NCBI GenBank assembly: GCA_024278555.1
Contig: JAJRSX010000017.1
Coordinates: forward strand, 1 to 25,354
Direction of reading: 5' to 3'
From: a bacterium
GTDB lineage: Bacteria; CG2-30-53-67; CG2-30-70-394
DNA length: 25,354 nt
The notes beneath the pieces are model-generated. The model searched no databases, was not told where the DNA came from, and saw only the letters and a program-made list of their open reading frames with translations. Shown here one piece after another: positions 12,846-20,867 of the stretch (positions are counted from its first letter, which is position 1; every line of letters begins with the position of its first letter). The position numbers and the translations under genes were made by a program.

Positions 12846-14162
12846 ATGCGCGTGTTCGGGTGGCGTTGGTGGATCGTTGGGGTGGTCGTCGCGGCCGTCG
12901 GGGGGAGCGCGGTCCTGCCGGTCGAGGCCGGCACGGTGGCGACGGAGGTCACCCGCCGGTCGGCGGTGGTGCGGGTGGTGGAGCGCCTCGCCGGGGCGGT
13001 GGTGAACATCTCCACCACCCAGCTTACGGTACGGCGCGACCCCCTCTTCGAGGAGTTCTTCGGCTCTCTCTTCGAGCCGGGACGGCGGGTGGAGCGGCGT
13101 GCCTCTCTCGGCTCAGGGATCATCGTCGACCCCAAGGGGCTGGTGGTCACCAATGCCCACGTGGTCGCCGGCGCGCACCGTATCTTTGTCGGGGTGGAGG
13201 ATGAGGAGATGGTGCCGGCGACCCTCGTGGGGGTCGACTCCACCGCCGACCTCGCGGTCCTGCGCATCAACACCCAACGGCGGCTGCGCGTCATCGGCCT
13301 CGACAAGGGCGAGGCGCCACTCATCGGCGAGACGGTGATCGCCATCGGCAACCCCTTCGGCCTGTCGCACACGGTCACCGTCGGGGTGATCTCGGCCCTC
13401 GACCGGTCGATCCGCACCGACGACCGGGTCTACCACCGCTTCCTCCAGACCGACGCCTCCATCAACCCGGGCAACTCCGGCGGGCCGCTGCTCAACGTTG
13501 AAGGCGAGCTGGTGGGGATCAACTCCGCCATCTATGCCCGCGGCGAGGGGATCGGCTTCGCCATCCCCCGGCCCCGTGTCCGCCGGGTGGTCCACGCCCT
13601 CACCACCGAGGGGTGGGTGTCGCCGGCCTGGGCCGGCTGGCTGCTGACTGCCGGCGACCGCGGGGTGAGCGTCGTCTACATTGCCCCGGACTCACCCAGC
13701 GCCCGCGCCGGCTTCGTGGTCGGTGACCGGCTCCTGAGGCTCGGCAGGGTTGCGGTGCGCGGTGTCGACGACGTCCTCGCGGTCCTCGCCGGCTCCCTCC
13801 CCAAGGAGGAGCTCACGGTCACCTTTGTCCGTGAGGGCCACCGCCATGAGGGGCGGCTGCGCCTCGGCAGGTATCGATCCAAGGCGGCGGATTCCATCGC
13901 CCGAACCCTCCTCGGGCTCGTGGTCACCGACTGGCGCGGCAGGGGGCGGGGGCGCGGGGTGGTGGTCCAGCGGGTGATCGACGGTGGCTGGGCGCAGCAG
14001 GCGGGGATCCGCCCCGGCGACCTGATCCGTGCCGTCGGCCAGCTTCCCCTCAGTCGCAAGCAGGACTTCAACGACGCCCTCGGCCTGGTCTTCTCGCAGC
14101 GCAGCCTGCCTCTGGAGGTGGAGAGGGATGGGGTGGGCTACCTCCTCCGTCTCCAGTGGTAG
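12846..14162 (+). CDS. Periplasmic HtrA/Deg-type serine protease
   Basis: This 438-residue DegP/DegQ/HtrA-type protease degrades or refolds damaged envelope proteins. A signal peptide or anchor (WWIVGVVVAAVGGSAVLPVEA, about residues 8-28) leads to the trypsin-like domain. The catalytic triad is complete: H105 in VVTNAHVVAG, D135 in DSTADLAVL and S211 in NPGNSGGPL. Two PDZ domains follow (about 262-345, with SPSARAGFVVGDRLLRLG, and about 350-438, with GWAQQAGIRPGDLIRAVG). The regulatory loop (SLFEPGRRVERR) is short, more like DegQ/DegS than DegP. It follows the heme lipoprotein by 23 bp, so probably shares its transcript. I leave the symbol blank because degP, degQ and mucD cannot be told apart here. 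Confidence 0.93.
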   Translation: MRVFGWRWWIVGVVVAAVGGSAVLPVEAGTVATEVTRRSAVVRVVERLAGAVVNISTTQLTVRRDPLFEEFFGSLFEPGRRVERRASLGSGIIVDPKGLVVTNAHVVAGAHRIFVGVEDEEMVPATLVGVDSTADLAVLRINTQRRLRVIGLDKGEAPLIGETVIAIGNPFGLSHTVTVGVISALDRSIRTDDRVYHRFLQTDASINPGNSGGPLLNVEGELVGINSAIYARGEGIGFAIPRPRVRRVVHALTTEGWVSPAWAGWLLTAGDRGVSVVYIAPDSPSARAGFVVGDRLLRLGRVAVRGVDDVLAVLAGSLPKEELTVTFVREGHRHEGRLRLGRYRSKAADSIARTLLGLVVTDWRGRGRGRGVVVQRVIDGGWAQQAGIRPGDLIRAVGQLPLSRKQDFNDALGLVFSQRSLPLEVERDGVGYLLRLQW

Positions 14163-14167
14163 CGTCC

Positions 14168-14204
14168 GCCGTCGGCGGCCGTTGCCCGGTACGGGGCATG
14201 CCCC
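14168..14204 (+). terminator. Possible stem-loops after the HtrA gene
   Basis: CCGCCGTCGGCGG (about 14167-14179) is a compact hairpin directly after the protease stop codon. GGGGCATGCCCC (about 14194-14205) is a second, perfect palindrome. They fall in the 105-base gap before the YcgN-type gene. No T-run follows, so intrinsic termination is uncertain. Confidence 0.3.
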
Positions 14205-14267
14205 GGGAGCGTTTCGGCGGTGGTGTAGTCATGCGGGCCGGGTGGATAAAGGCGGCGAGGCGAGGCG

Positions 14268-14789
14268 ATGGGTGTGGATCGGGCCGGAGGTGAAGGTGGG
14301 GCGCCCTTTTGGGAGAGGCCCCTCGACACCCTGACGGCCGCCGAGTGGGAGGCCCTGTGTGACGGCTGCGGCCTCTGCTGCCTGCACAAGCTGGAGGCGG
14401 AGGGAGACCGGGAGGGGGAGATTCTCTATACCCGGGTGGCGTGTCGGCACCTCGACCTGGAGAGCTGCCGCTGCCGCTGCTATCGACAGCGCCACCGGGT
14501 CGACGGCTGTGTCGGCCTCACCCCGGAGAGGGCGCGAAGCTGGTCGTGGCTGCCGGAGAGCTGTGCCTACCGGCGGTTGGCCGTCGGCCGCTCGCTCCCC
14601 CCCTCCCACCCGCTCCTCACCGGCGATCCGGAGTCGGTCCATGCCGCCGGGATCTCGGTACGTGGCCGCTGTCTCCCGGAGGCGGCGGTGGCGGAGGCGG
14701 ACCTGGTCGACCACGTGGTCGACCTCCCCGGGGGGATGGCGGGCGAGGGTGAGGGGCGCGGTGGACGCTCTTCGGGGGGAGGAGGGTGA
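14268..14789 (+). CDS. YcgN/UPF0260-type cysteine-cluster protein
   Basis: This 173-residue cytoplasmic protein matches the UPF0260 (YcgN) branch of the YkgJ-type cysteine-cluster family. It shows PFWERPLDTLTAAEWEALCD, then CDGCGLCCLHKLE (around residues 34-46), YTRVACRHLDLESCRC, GCVGLTPERARSW, WLPESCAYRRLAVG and GISVRGRCLPE. The many conserved cysteines suggest Fe or Zn binding, but the biochemical role of the family is unknown. A GAGG-containing weak ribosome-binding site precedes the ATG. It is the only clearly non-exported member in this part of the series. Family call is confident. Confidence 0.9.
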   Translation: MGVDRAGGEGGAPFWERPLDTLTAAEWEALCDGCGLCCLHKLEAEGDREGEILYTRVACRHLDLESCRCRCYRQRHRVDGCVGLTPERARSWSWLPESCAYRRLAVGRSLPPSHPLLTGDPESVHAAGISVRGRCLPEAAVAEADLVDHVVDLPGGMAGEGEGRGGRSSGGGG

Positions 14790-14790
14790 G

Positions 14791-14812
14791 CCCCACGGGG
14801 CGCTCCGTGGGG
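14791..14812 (+). terminator. Strong stem-loop after the YcgN-type gene
   Basis: CCCCACGG (14791-14798) pairs perfectly with CCGTGGGG (14805-14812) around a 6-base loop, starting one base after the stop codon. It lacks a T-run but is the strongest simple hairpin in this gap. It may end or stabilise the upstream transcript, leaving msrAB to be expressed separately. Confidence 0.4.
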
Positions 14813-14849
14813 CGGGGGTGTCTAGTGGTCTCGGATCCGCTACACAAAG

Positions 14850-15980
14850 ATGATGAGATCTACCCGTTGGCGCTCCGTGAGGGCGGCCGTGGCCGCCGTC
14901 GCCTTGATCACCACGGTGGCGGCGTGCACGAAGGGAGCAGCCGTCTCCGAACCGGCCGCCACCGTTTCCCGAGGAGTCCCGGTGAACGAAGAGATCGCCA
15001 CCTTTGCCGGTGGCTGCTTCTGGTGCATGGAAAAGCCGTTCGAGGAGGTCGACGGGGTGAGCGCGGTGCTCTCCGGGTATACCGGCGGCCACACCGAGGA
15101 CCCCACCTACGAGGAGGTCTGCTCCGGGACCACCGGCCACCTGGAGGCGATCGAGGTCCACTTCGATCCGGCGCGGGTGAGCTACGAGCGGCTCTTGGAG
15201 ATCTTCTGGCGCCAGGTCGACCCCACCGACGCCGGCGGCCAGTTCGTCGACCGCGGCGGTCAGTACCGCACCGCCATCTTCGTCCACGATGAGGAGCAGC
15301 GGCAGGCGGCGGAGCAATCCAAGGCGGCCCTCGCCGCCTCCGGCCGCTTCGATCGGCCGATCATCACCGAGATCCTCCCTGCCGCCCCCTTCTATCCGGC
15401 GGAGGAGTACCACCAGGACTTCTACAAGAAGTCCCAGGTCCGCTACCACGCCTACCGTGCCGCCTCCGGCCGTGACCGCTACCTGAAGCAGGTGTGGTCG
15501 CGGGAGGTTCCCCGGTCGCCCGGGGCGGGCGGCCGGGAGGGGGGCTACCACCGTCCGAGCAGGGCCGAGCTCAAGGAGCGCCTGTCGCCTCTCCAGTACC
15601 GGGTGACCCAGGAGGAGGGGACCGAGCCCCCCTTCGACAACGCCTATTGGGACAACCACCGGGACGGCATCTACGTCGACGTGGTTTCGGGTGAGCCGCT
15701 CTTCTCGTCGAAGGATAAGTTCGACTCGAAGACCGGCTGGCCCTCCTTCACCCGGCCGTTGGTGGCCGACGACGTGGTGGAGCGGACCGACCGCAAGCTC
15801 TTCATGGAGCGCACCGAGGTGCGCTCGCGGCACGGCGACTCCCACCTCGGCCACCTCTTCGACGACGGCCCGGCGCCCACCGGCAAGCGGTACTGCATCA
15901 ACTCCGCGGCGCTGCGCTTCATCCCCAAGGAGGAGCTGGAGGCGGAGGGGTACGGCGCCTATCTCAAGCTCTTCAAGTAG
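14850..15980 (+). CDS. msrAB: Methionine sulfoxide reductase MsrA-MsrB fusion lipoprotein
   Basis: This 376-residue bifunctional enzyme repairs both S- and R-methionine sulfoxide in proteins. A lipoprotein signal with VAAC lipobox (Cys about 26) sends it to the periplasmic face. The MsrA domain (about 46-210) has the catalytic [12 protein letters not shown] motif with C56 and C59, then [18 protein letters not shown] and EYHQDFYKK. The MsrB domain (about 238-370) has [24 protein letters not shown] and [11 protein letters not shown] with catalytic C349. Its SGEPLF segment lacks the zinc-binding CxxC pair of many MsrB proteins. This resembles the two C-terminal domains of PilB-type proteins without the thioredoxin domain. 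The electron donor is not encoded here. Confidence 0.94.
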   Translation: MMRSTRWRSVRAAVAAVALITTVAACTKGAAVSEPAATVSRGVPVNEEIATFAGGCFWCMEKPFEEVDGVSAVLSGYTGGHTEDPTYEEVCSGTTGHLEAIEVHFDPARVSYERLLEIFWRQVDPTDAGGQFVDRGGQYRTAIFVHDEEQRQAAEQSKAALAASGRFDRPIITEILPAAPFYPAEEYHQDFYKKSQVRYHAYRAASGRDRYLKQVWSREVPRSPGAGGREGGYHRPSRAELKERLSPLQYRVTQEEGTEPPFDNAYWDNHRDGIYVDVVSGEPLFSSKDKFDSKTGWPSFTRPLVADDVVERTDRKLFMERTEVRSRHGDSHLGHLFDDGPAPTGKRYCINSAALRFIPKEELEAEGYGAYLKLFK

Positions 15981-16092
15981 TTGCCCCGCCCTACATCGCA
16001 AACGTGGTGGTCGAGGTGGTGAAGGGCGGTGGTCCGTAGTTTTGTCTGCGCGGGGGCCGGTGTGAGACCGTGGCGGGGTCGGAGGAGATCCC

Positions 16093-16302
16093 ATGGCCGA
16101 GAAGCTGCCCTTTCACCGTCGTCGCAAGGTCTTTCCCCCGTGTCAGGGGTGCGGTGACGATCCCGGCTTCACCTGGGCGTGTGAGTGCGGCTTCGCCCTC
16201 TGCCACACCTGCATGGCCGCCCAGGCGGAGCGGTGCGAGGCGAACGGCCGCTCGTGGACCTGCCCCATCTGCCACCGCAACCACATCGGCCCGGCGCGGT
16301 GA
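16093..16302 (+). CDS. Small zinc-ribbon protein, four cysteine pairs
   Basis: This 69-residue protein has CQGC (17-20), CECG (about 30-33), CHTC (38-41) and CPIC (57-60) with nearby histidines, enough ligands for two zinc ions in a RING-like or treble-clef arrangement. GGAGGAGAT lies just before the ATG, a near-ideal ribosome-binding site, which makes translation likely despite the small size. It has no signal peptide. I do not recognise a named family. It follows msrAB in the same direction (112-base gap) and is convergent with the methyltransferase gene, so a link with sulfoxide repair is only positional. Confidence 0.75.
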   Translation: MAEKLPFHRRRKVFPPCQGCGDDPGFTWACECGFALCHTCMAAQAERCEANGRSWTCPICHRNHIGPAR

Positions 16303-16340
16303 CCGGTTGGCGGCGCGACCCCACAAGGACCACCCTGTCT

Positions 16341-16370
16341 GCTGAGAGCTGAGAGCTGAGAGCTGAGAGC
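16341..16370. repeat. Heptamer tandem repeat GCTGAGA x4
   Basis: Four perfect copies of GCTGAGA (16341-16368) plus a partial GC fill the short gap between the convergent zinc-ribbon and methyltransferase genes. A 7-bp perfect tandem repeat outside coding DNA is unexpected by chance and could be length-variable. It resembles in period, but not in sequence, the repeats at 22970-23010 and 25199-25219. Confidence 0.85.
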
Positions 16371-16376
16371 CCCCCT

Positions 16377-17318
16377 TCAGCACACCCCTTCGAGCCAACT
16401 CCCGGGCCGTGAGAAGCCGGCGACCTCGGGCAGCGCCGCCGCCTCGCCCTTGACCGCGCAGGCGAGGAGCCGCCGGATGGGGCGCATGTGGAGCCGGATC
16501 TCGTCGCGGGGGAAGCCCACATCGACGAGCCAGCGGCCGAGGGACTCCAAGGTCGGGGCGTACCAGTTCCAACCCCTCTCCGAGGTGCCGGCGTAGTCGC
16601 AGGCGCCGCCGCCGCGGTGCGACGCCTTGGTCTCGACGATCAGCCGCCCTCCGGGCTTGAGGTAGGCGAAGCAGATGCGCAGGGCCAGCAAGGGGTCGGT
16701 GAGGTGGTAGACCACGCCGGAGAGGTAGACGAGGTCGAAGCGGCCCGCCCACGTTGGGTCGTCCGCGTAGAGGCTCCGGCGCATCACCTCTACCGGGGCG
16801 CCGACCAGGGCGCAGAGGCTCTCGGCGGCGGCGGCGGAGACCGGGTGCTCCTCCAGGGCGGTGACCCGCGCCCCGAGGCCGGCGAGGAGCAGGGCGTCGC
16901 CGCCGCTCCAGCACCCCACGTCGAGGACGTCGGCGCCGGAGAGGTCTTCCGGCAGGAAGCCGAGGGCCATGGCCTCGGCGCCGATCTCCAGGTGGCGGGT
17001 GGTCATCGCCCCGGCTCGGCGGACCCCGAAGCCGAAGTCGTGGTCGTGGCCCCAGGTGAAGAAGCGGGTGAAGCCGCGGTCGGCGGCTTCGTGCCAGAAG
17101 TGTGCCGGTGAGGCGCCGTCGGGGAAGGCGTCGGCCAGGGTGGCGGCGGTCGCCAGGGCGGTGGTCTCGTCGTCGGCCTGCCACCGTGCCATGGCCGCCT
17201 TGGCGCGGTGGCGAGCCTCTTCGATCGATGAGGAGGGCGGCGGCAGGATCGGCGAGAAGGGGGGCGCGAGGCGCCGCTCGCGGTCGGTGCGGGGGGGTTG
17301 GGGGAGGGTCGTGTTCAT
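16377..17318 (-). CDS. SAM-dependent methyltransferase, CmoB/DUF1698-like
   Basis: This 313-residue class I methyltransferase has motif I VLDVGCWSGGDALLLAGLGA (131-150), an acidic end of strand 2 (ALEEHP, E156), YLSGVVYHLTDPLLALRIC as motif post-II/IV, and LKPGGRLIVET as motif VI. The region before motif I (HFWHEAADRG to MTTRHLEIG) and the later RGWNWYAPTLESLGRWL resemble CmoB and related small-molecule or glycan methyltransferases. The ATG at 17318 overlaps the stop codon of the upstream gene by 4 bp (17315-17318), so the pair is translationally coupled. Its position opposite a GT41-type glycosyltransferase suggests sugar or glycoprotein modification, but tRNA modification cannot be excluded. 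Confidence 0.85.
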   Translation of the reverse strand: MNTTLPQPPRTDRERRLAPPFSPILPPPSSSIEEARHRAKAAMARWQADDETTALATAATLADAFPDGASPAHFWHEAADRGFTRFFTWGHDHDFGFGVRRAGAMTTRHLEIGAEAMALGFLPEDLSGADVLDVGCWSGGDALLLAGLGARVTALEEHPVSAAAAESLCALVGAPVEVMRRSLYADDPTWAGRFDLVYLSGVVYHLTDPLLALRICFAYLKPGGRLIVETKASHRGGGACDYAGTSERGWNWYAPTLESLGRWLVDVGFPRDEIRLHMRPIRRLLACAVKGEAAALPEVAGFSRPGSWLEGVC

Positions 17319-17923
17319 CGTTTCTCCGCCTCCAGGTTGAGGCTCATGAGCCGTCCGTGCTCCTTGTCCAGGTGCGGCAGGTAGGCCTGGGAGTAGTCGT
17401 CCACATCGGCGTGGTCGGTGGTCCGCCAGTCCCACCGGCGCACCACGGCGAAGCCGGCCTCGTGCAGGAGGCGGGTGAGGTAGGGCTTATCAAAGATCAC
17501 CTTGTGATAATCGTACGGGGTGCGTTGGCCGCCGCAGACGAGGCCCACGAGACCGTTGCGTCCGTCCTCCAGCCCGAGGGTGCGGTAGGTCTCCACGACC
17601 GCGGCGAAGTCGGGTACGGCCAGGCGTAGGACCCCGCCCGGGGCGAGGACCCGGTACCACTCGCGCAGGGTCGGGACCACCTCGTAGCGGCCGAAGTGCT
17701 CCAGCACATGGCAGGCGTAGATCAGCTCTGTAGTGTCGTCGGGGATGAAACGGAGGTCGTCCACGTGGCCGGCGTGGTCCACGTGCGGGCCGTCGACGAT
17801 GTCGATGTGGAAGAAGCCCGGCAGGTGCTTGTCACCGCAGCCGAGGTGGAGGCGGCGCAGGCGGCGGCGCAGCGGTGAGGGGGTGGACGGCGGCGCGGCC
17901 GTTGTCACGGTGAGGCGGCTCAT
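17315..17923 (-). CDS. SAM-dependent methyltransferase, type found in glycan loci
   Basis: This 202-residue protein has RRLHLGCGDKHLPGFFHID (24-42) as the SAM-binding motif, YACHVLEHFGRYEV and LREWYRVLAPGGVLRLAVPD, a form common in methyltransferases of polysaccharide and glycosyltransferase clusters. A longer upstream frame is rejected because it is antisense to the OGT-like gene and proline/arginine-rich. The ATG at 17923 gives a normal N-terminus, though I see no good ribosome-binding site. It is first in a two-gene unit with the downstream methyltransferase and is divergent from the OGT-like gene with only 38 bases between starts, so control must be shared or lie inside the genes. Substrate unknown. 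Confidence 0.85.
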   Translation of the reverse strand: MSRLTVTTAAPPSTPSPLRRRLRRLHLGCGDKHLPGFFHIDIVDGPHVDHAGHVDDLRFIPDDTTELIYACHVLEHFGRYEVVPTLREWYRVLAPGGVLRLAVPDFAAVVETYRTLGLEDGRNGLVGLVCGGQRTPYDYHKVIFDKPYLTRLLHEAGFAVVRRWDWRTTDHADVDDYSQAYLPHLDKEHGRLMSLNLEAEKR

Positions 17924-17961
17924 GGGAGGGTTCCGAAGGGAGAGGGGGTACGGAGAGGGCG

Positions 17962-20196
17962 ATGGCCAAGCGGCGGGCGACGTGGAGGGTGGATCGGTCC
18001 GGCTCCAAGGGGGGGCGGCGCAAGCGGGCGGCGGCCCTCCTGGCGACGGCGGTGGCCGCCCACCAGAGGGGGGATCTCGTCGCCGCCGAAGAGGGATATG
18101 GCAACGTCTTATCCATATCGGCAGAAAATGCAGAGGCGTTACGCCTCCTCGGCACCCTCTACGCCCAGACCGGCCGGCCCGCGGAGGCGATCCCCCTTCT
18201 GGAGCGGGCGGTCGCCGCCAACCCGCGCGACGACGACGCCCACAACAACCTCGCCCTCGCTCTCGAATCCGTCGGCCGGGTGGCGGAGGCGGAGGAACAT
18301 CTACGAGAGGCGGTCCGCCTCGCCCCGGCCGACGGGGAGCGCCATGCCAACCTCGGGGCGCTCCTGCGTGACGCCGGCCGGCCCGCGGAGGCGGCGACCC
18401 TCCTGGAGGCGGCGGCGCGCCGCCTCCCGGGCCATGTGGGGATCCACACCAACCTCGGCCTCGCCTGCGAGGACCTCGGCGCCGCGCCCCAGGCCGAGGC
18501 GGCCCTGAGACGGGCCGTGGAGCTGTCACCGCGAAGCGCGACGGTGCAACGTAACCTCGGCCTCTTCCTGGCGAAGAGGGGCGACTTGGTGGCGGCGCAG
18601 CCCTACCTGGAGGCGGCGCGCCGTCTCGGGGCGGCGGATGTGGAGGTCCTCCTCCACCTCGGCGCCGGCCATTACGCCGTGGGAGAGACGGAGGCGGCGG
18701 AGGCGCTCTTTCAGTCGGCGTTGGCGGCGGAGCCGAGCTCCACCATGGCCCACGTCGACCTGGCGGCGGTGTGCCGCGACCGCGGGGCGCTCGCCGAAGC
18801 GCTTGCCCATCTGGAGACGGCCCTGGCGCTCGACCCGGCGTGTGCCGAGGCCCACGGCAACCTCGCCACCTGTCACCTCGCCCGCGGTGAACACGCCGCC
18901 GCCCTGGCGAGCGATGACCGCGCCGTGGAGCTCCGGCCCGATGACCTCACCATGCGCTCAAGGCGCATCTCCCGCCTCCCCTACATGGCGGAGCTCACTC
19001 CGACACAGGTGGCGGCCGACCACCGCGACTGGGGCAGGCGGCTCATGCGGGTGGTGGAGCCGGTGGCGCGTCCCCGGTGGGATGGCGCGGTGGACCGGCC
19101 GATCCGGGTGGGCTACGTCTCCCCCGACCTGCGTCGTCACGCGGTGGCCACCTTCCTGGAGCCGATCCTGGCCGCCCACGATCCCACGGAAGTCGAGGTC
19201 ACCTGCTACAGCAACGTCGCCCGCCCCGACCCGGTCACCGAGCGGCTCCGGGCGCTGGTGCCACACTGGTGTGATGTCGCCTCGATGGACGATGAGGCGG
19301 CGGCCCGCCAGGTGGTAGCCGACGGGATCGACGTGTTGGTGGATCTCGCCGGCCACACGGCGCGCAACCGCCTCCCCCTCTTCGCCCGCTGTCCGGCGCC
19401 GGTGCAGGTGACCTACCTCGGCTACGCGACCACCACCGGCCTGCCGGCGATCGATTATCGGATCACCGACCGCTGGGTCGATCCGGAGGGCTTTGAGCCC
19501 TATTCGAGCGAGCGGCTGTGGCGGCTACCGTCGGGGTGGCTCTGTTTCCCGCCGCCGTCCGAGGCGGGGCCGGTGGCGCCGTTGCCGTGCATCGAGGCGG
19601 GCCACACCACCTTCGGCTCCTTCAACAACCTGGCGAAGGTGGGGCCGGCGGTGGTCGAGCTGTGGGCGGCGGTGCTGCACCGCGTGGAGGGGGCGCGGCT
19701 GCTCCTGAAGAACAGCTCCCTGCGCGATCCCGACACCTGTGGTTGGGTGCGTGATCGCTTTGCGGCAGCCGGCATCGACCCGGCGCGTCTGGAGCTGGTG
19801 GGGATGACGCCCACCGCCGAGGCCCACTTCGCCCTCTACCATCGGGTCGACATCGGCCTCGACCCCTTCCCGTACGCCGGTGGCACCACCACCTGCGAGG
19901 CCCTGTGGATGGGGGTGCCGGTGGTCACCCTGGCCGGTGATCGGTCGGCGGCGCGTTTCGGCGTCTCGACCCTCACCGTCCTCGGCCTGGAGGGGCTGAT
20001 CGGGGTCGACGGCGACGCCTACGTGGCGCTCGCCGCCGAGCTCGCCGCCGACCGACCGCGCCTCGCCGACCTGCGCGGGAGCCTGCGCGAGCGCATGAGA
20101 GCCTCCACCCTCTGCCGGCCTACCCCCTTCACCCGCGAGCTGGAGCAGGCCTACCGCGGGATGGTGGAGCGGCTATGGGAGGAGGGGCGGCGGTAG
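17962..20196 (+). CDS. TPR protein with O-GlcNAc transferase-like (GT41) domain
   Basis: This 744-residue protein has about nine TPR units (roughly residues 20-330, repeats such as ALRLLGTLYAQTGRPAEAI and AHNNLALALESVGRVAEAEE), then a GT41 (SPINDLY/OGT-like) catalytic region (about 375-740). The latter shows RVGYVSPDLRRHAVATF (382 on), DVLVDLAGHTARNRLPLFA, PVQVTYLGYATTTGLPAIDY, FGSFNNLAKVGPAVVELWA and LDPFPYAGGTTTCEALWMGV (633 on). GT41 enzymes transfer sugars from nucleotide donors to serine or threonine; bacterial members often modify flagellin, adhesins or other surface proteins, with the TPRs choosing the target. GGAGAGGG precedes the ATG. It is cytoplasmic (no signal). Acceptor and sugar cannot be read from sequence; the divergent methyltransferases may act on the same product. 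Confidence 0.92.
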   Translation: MAKRRATWRVDRSGSKGGRRKRAAALLATAVAAHQRGDLVAAEEGYGNVLSISAENAEALRLLGTLYAQTGRPAEAIPLLERAVAANPRDDDAHNNLALALESVGRVAEAEEHLREAVRLAPADGERHANLGALLRDAGRPAEAATLLEAAARRLPGHVGIHTNLGLACEDLGAAPQAEAALRRAVELSPRSATVQRNLGLFLAKRGDLVAAQPYLEAARRLGAADVEVLLHLGAGHYAVGETEAAEALFQSALAAEPSSTMAHVDLAAVCRDRGALAEALAHLETALALDPACAEAHGNLATCHLARGEHAAALASDDRAVELRPDDLTMRSRRISRLPYMAELTPTQVAADHRDWGRRLMRVVEPVARPRWDGAVDRPIRVGYVSPDLRRHAVATFLEPILAAHDPTEVEVTCYSNVARPDPVTERLRALVPHWCDVASMDDEAAARQVVADGIDVLVDLAGHTARNRLPLFARCPAPVQVTYLGYATTTGLPAIDYRITDRWVDPEGFEPYSSERLWRLPSGWLCFPPPSEAGPVAPLPCIEAGHTTFGSFNNLAKVGPAVVELWAAVLHRVEGARLLLKNSSLRDPDTCGWVRDRFAAAGIDPARLELVGMTPTAEAHFALYHRVDIGLDPFPYAGGTTTCEALWMGVPVVTLAGDRSAARFGVSTLTVLGLEGLIGVDGDAYVALAAELAADRPRLADLRGSLRERMRASTLCRPTPFTRELEQAYRGMVERLWEEGRR

Positions 20197-20220
20197 GGGC
20201 GGCGCGGCGGCGGCGCCCTC

Positions 20221-20730
20221 TTACCCCTCGACCACCGCCACGAGCCGTGCCACCACCCCTTCGTGGTCGAGGCCGTCGCAGGCCACGGTGAAGTCGGCGT
20301 AGTGTCGGTAGAGGGGCAGCCGCTCGGCGTACAGGTCGGCGAAGCTCTGCCCCGGGCGGCGGACGATGCCGCGCTCGGCCGCGTCGCCCAGGCGGGTATG
20401 GAGGGCGTCGAGCCCCACCTCCAGGAAGATGACCACCGCCTCCGCCCGCAGGTGGGCCATCGCCGCTTCGGAGTAGACGACCGAGCCGCCGGTGGCGACC
20501 ACGTGGCCGCGGACCGAGAGCTCCAGGACCCGTTGCTCCTCCACCGCCCGCATCGCCGAGATCCCGCGGGTGTCGATGATCTCCTGCAACCGGCACCCCT
20601 CCAGGGACTGGATCCAGACGTCGGTGTCGATAAAGGGACGCGAGGTCTGCTTGGCCAGGAGCAGGCCGCAGGTCGACTTGCCCGCCCCGGGCATGCCGAT
20701 GAGGACGATGTTGTGGGTGGCAGGGATCAT
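20221..20730 (-). CDS. aroK: Shikimate kinase-family P-loop kinase
   Basis: Shikimate kinase phosphorylates shikimate for chorismate synthesis. The ATG at 20730 gives 169 residues, the usual size, beginning MIPATHNIVLIGMPGAGKST with Walker A at 12-20. The DTD substrate motif is at 35-37, R61 sits in the helix expected to bind shikimate, and the LYAERLPLYRHYADFTV segment fits the C-terminal lid and helix. The GGG motif reads TGGSVVYSE (80-88), so the third glycine is serine, as I recall in a distinct branch of the family. Upstream in-frame extension to 20886 is rejected: it overlaps a REP element and lacks conserved sequence. Convergent with the OGT-like gene. The symbol assumes it is the pathway enzyme; a paralogue with another substrate is possible. 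Confidence 0.78.
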   Translation of the reverse strand: MIPATHNIVLIGMPGAGKSTCGLLLAKQTSRPFIDTDVWIQSLEGCRLQEIIDTRGISAMRAVEEQRVLELSVRGHVVATGGSVVYSEAAMAHLRAEAVVIFLEVGLDALHTRLGDAAERGIVRRPGQSFADLYAERLPLYRHYADFTVACDGLDHEGVVARLVAVVEG

Positions 20731-20867
20731 GGCGGTGGCGGCGCTGCGTGCCTCCGAGGGGTGATGGGGCCGGGTCGGCTCGGTGTGCGCGCCGACCATC
20801 ATGACGAACGGGAGGCAATTCCGACAATCATGTGCCGGCCCACGGCGGGCGACTCGTCCGTACCCCC

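Noticed and set aside
14786-15292. 168-codon frame overlapping the 5' part of msrAB
   Set aside because: Out of frame with a clearly conserved MsrA domain; Arg/Gly-rich shadow.
17924-18529. N-terminal extension of the small methyltransferase
   Set aside because: Antisense to the TPR region of the OGT-like gene, Pro/Arg/Gly-rich, and unneeded for the methyltransferase fold.
20197-20220. GGCGC-rich palindrome between the OGT-like and shikimate kinase genes as a terminator
   Set aside because: A run of GGC repeats gives chance pairing at this GC content and no T-run follows; too weak to annotate.
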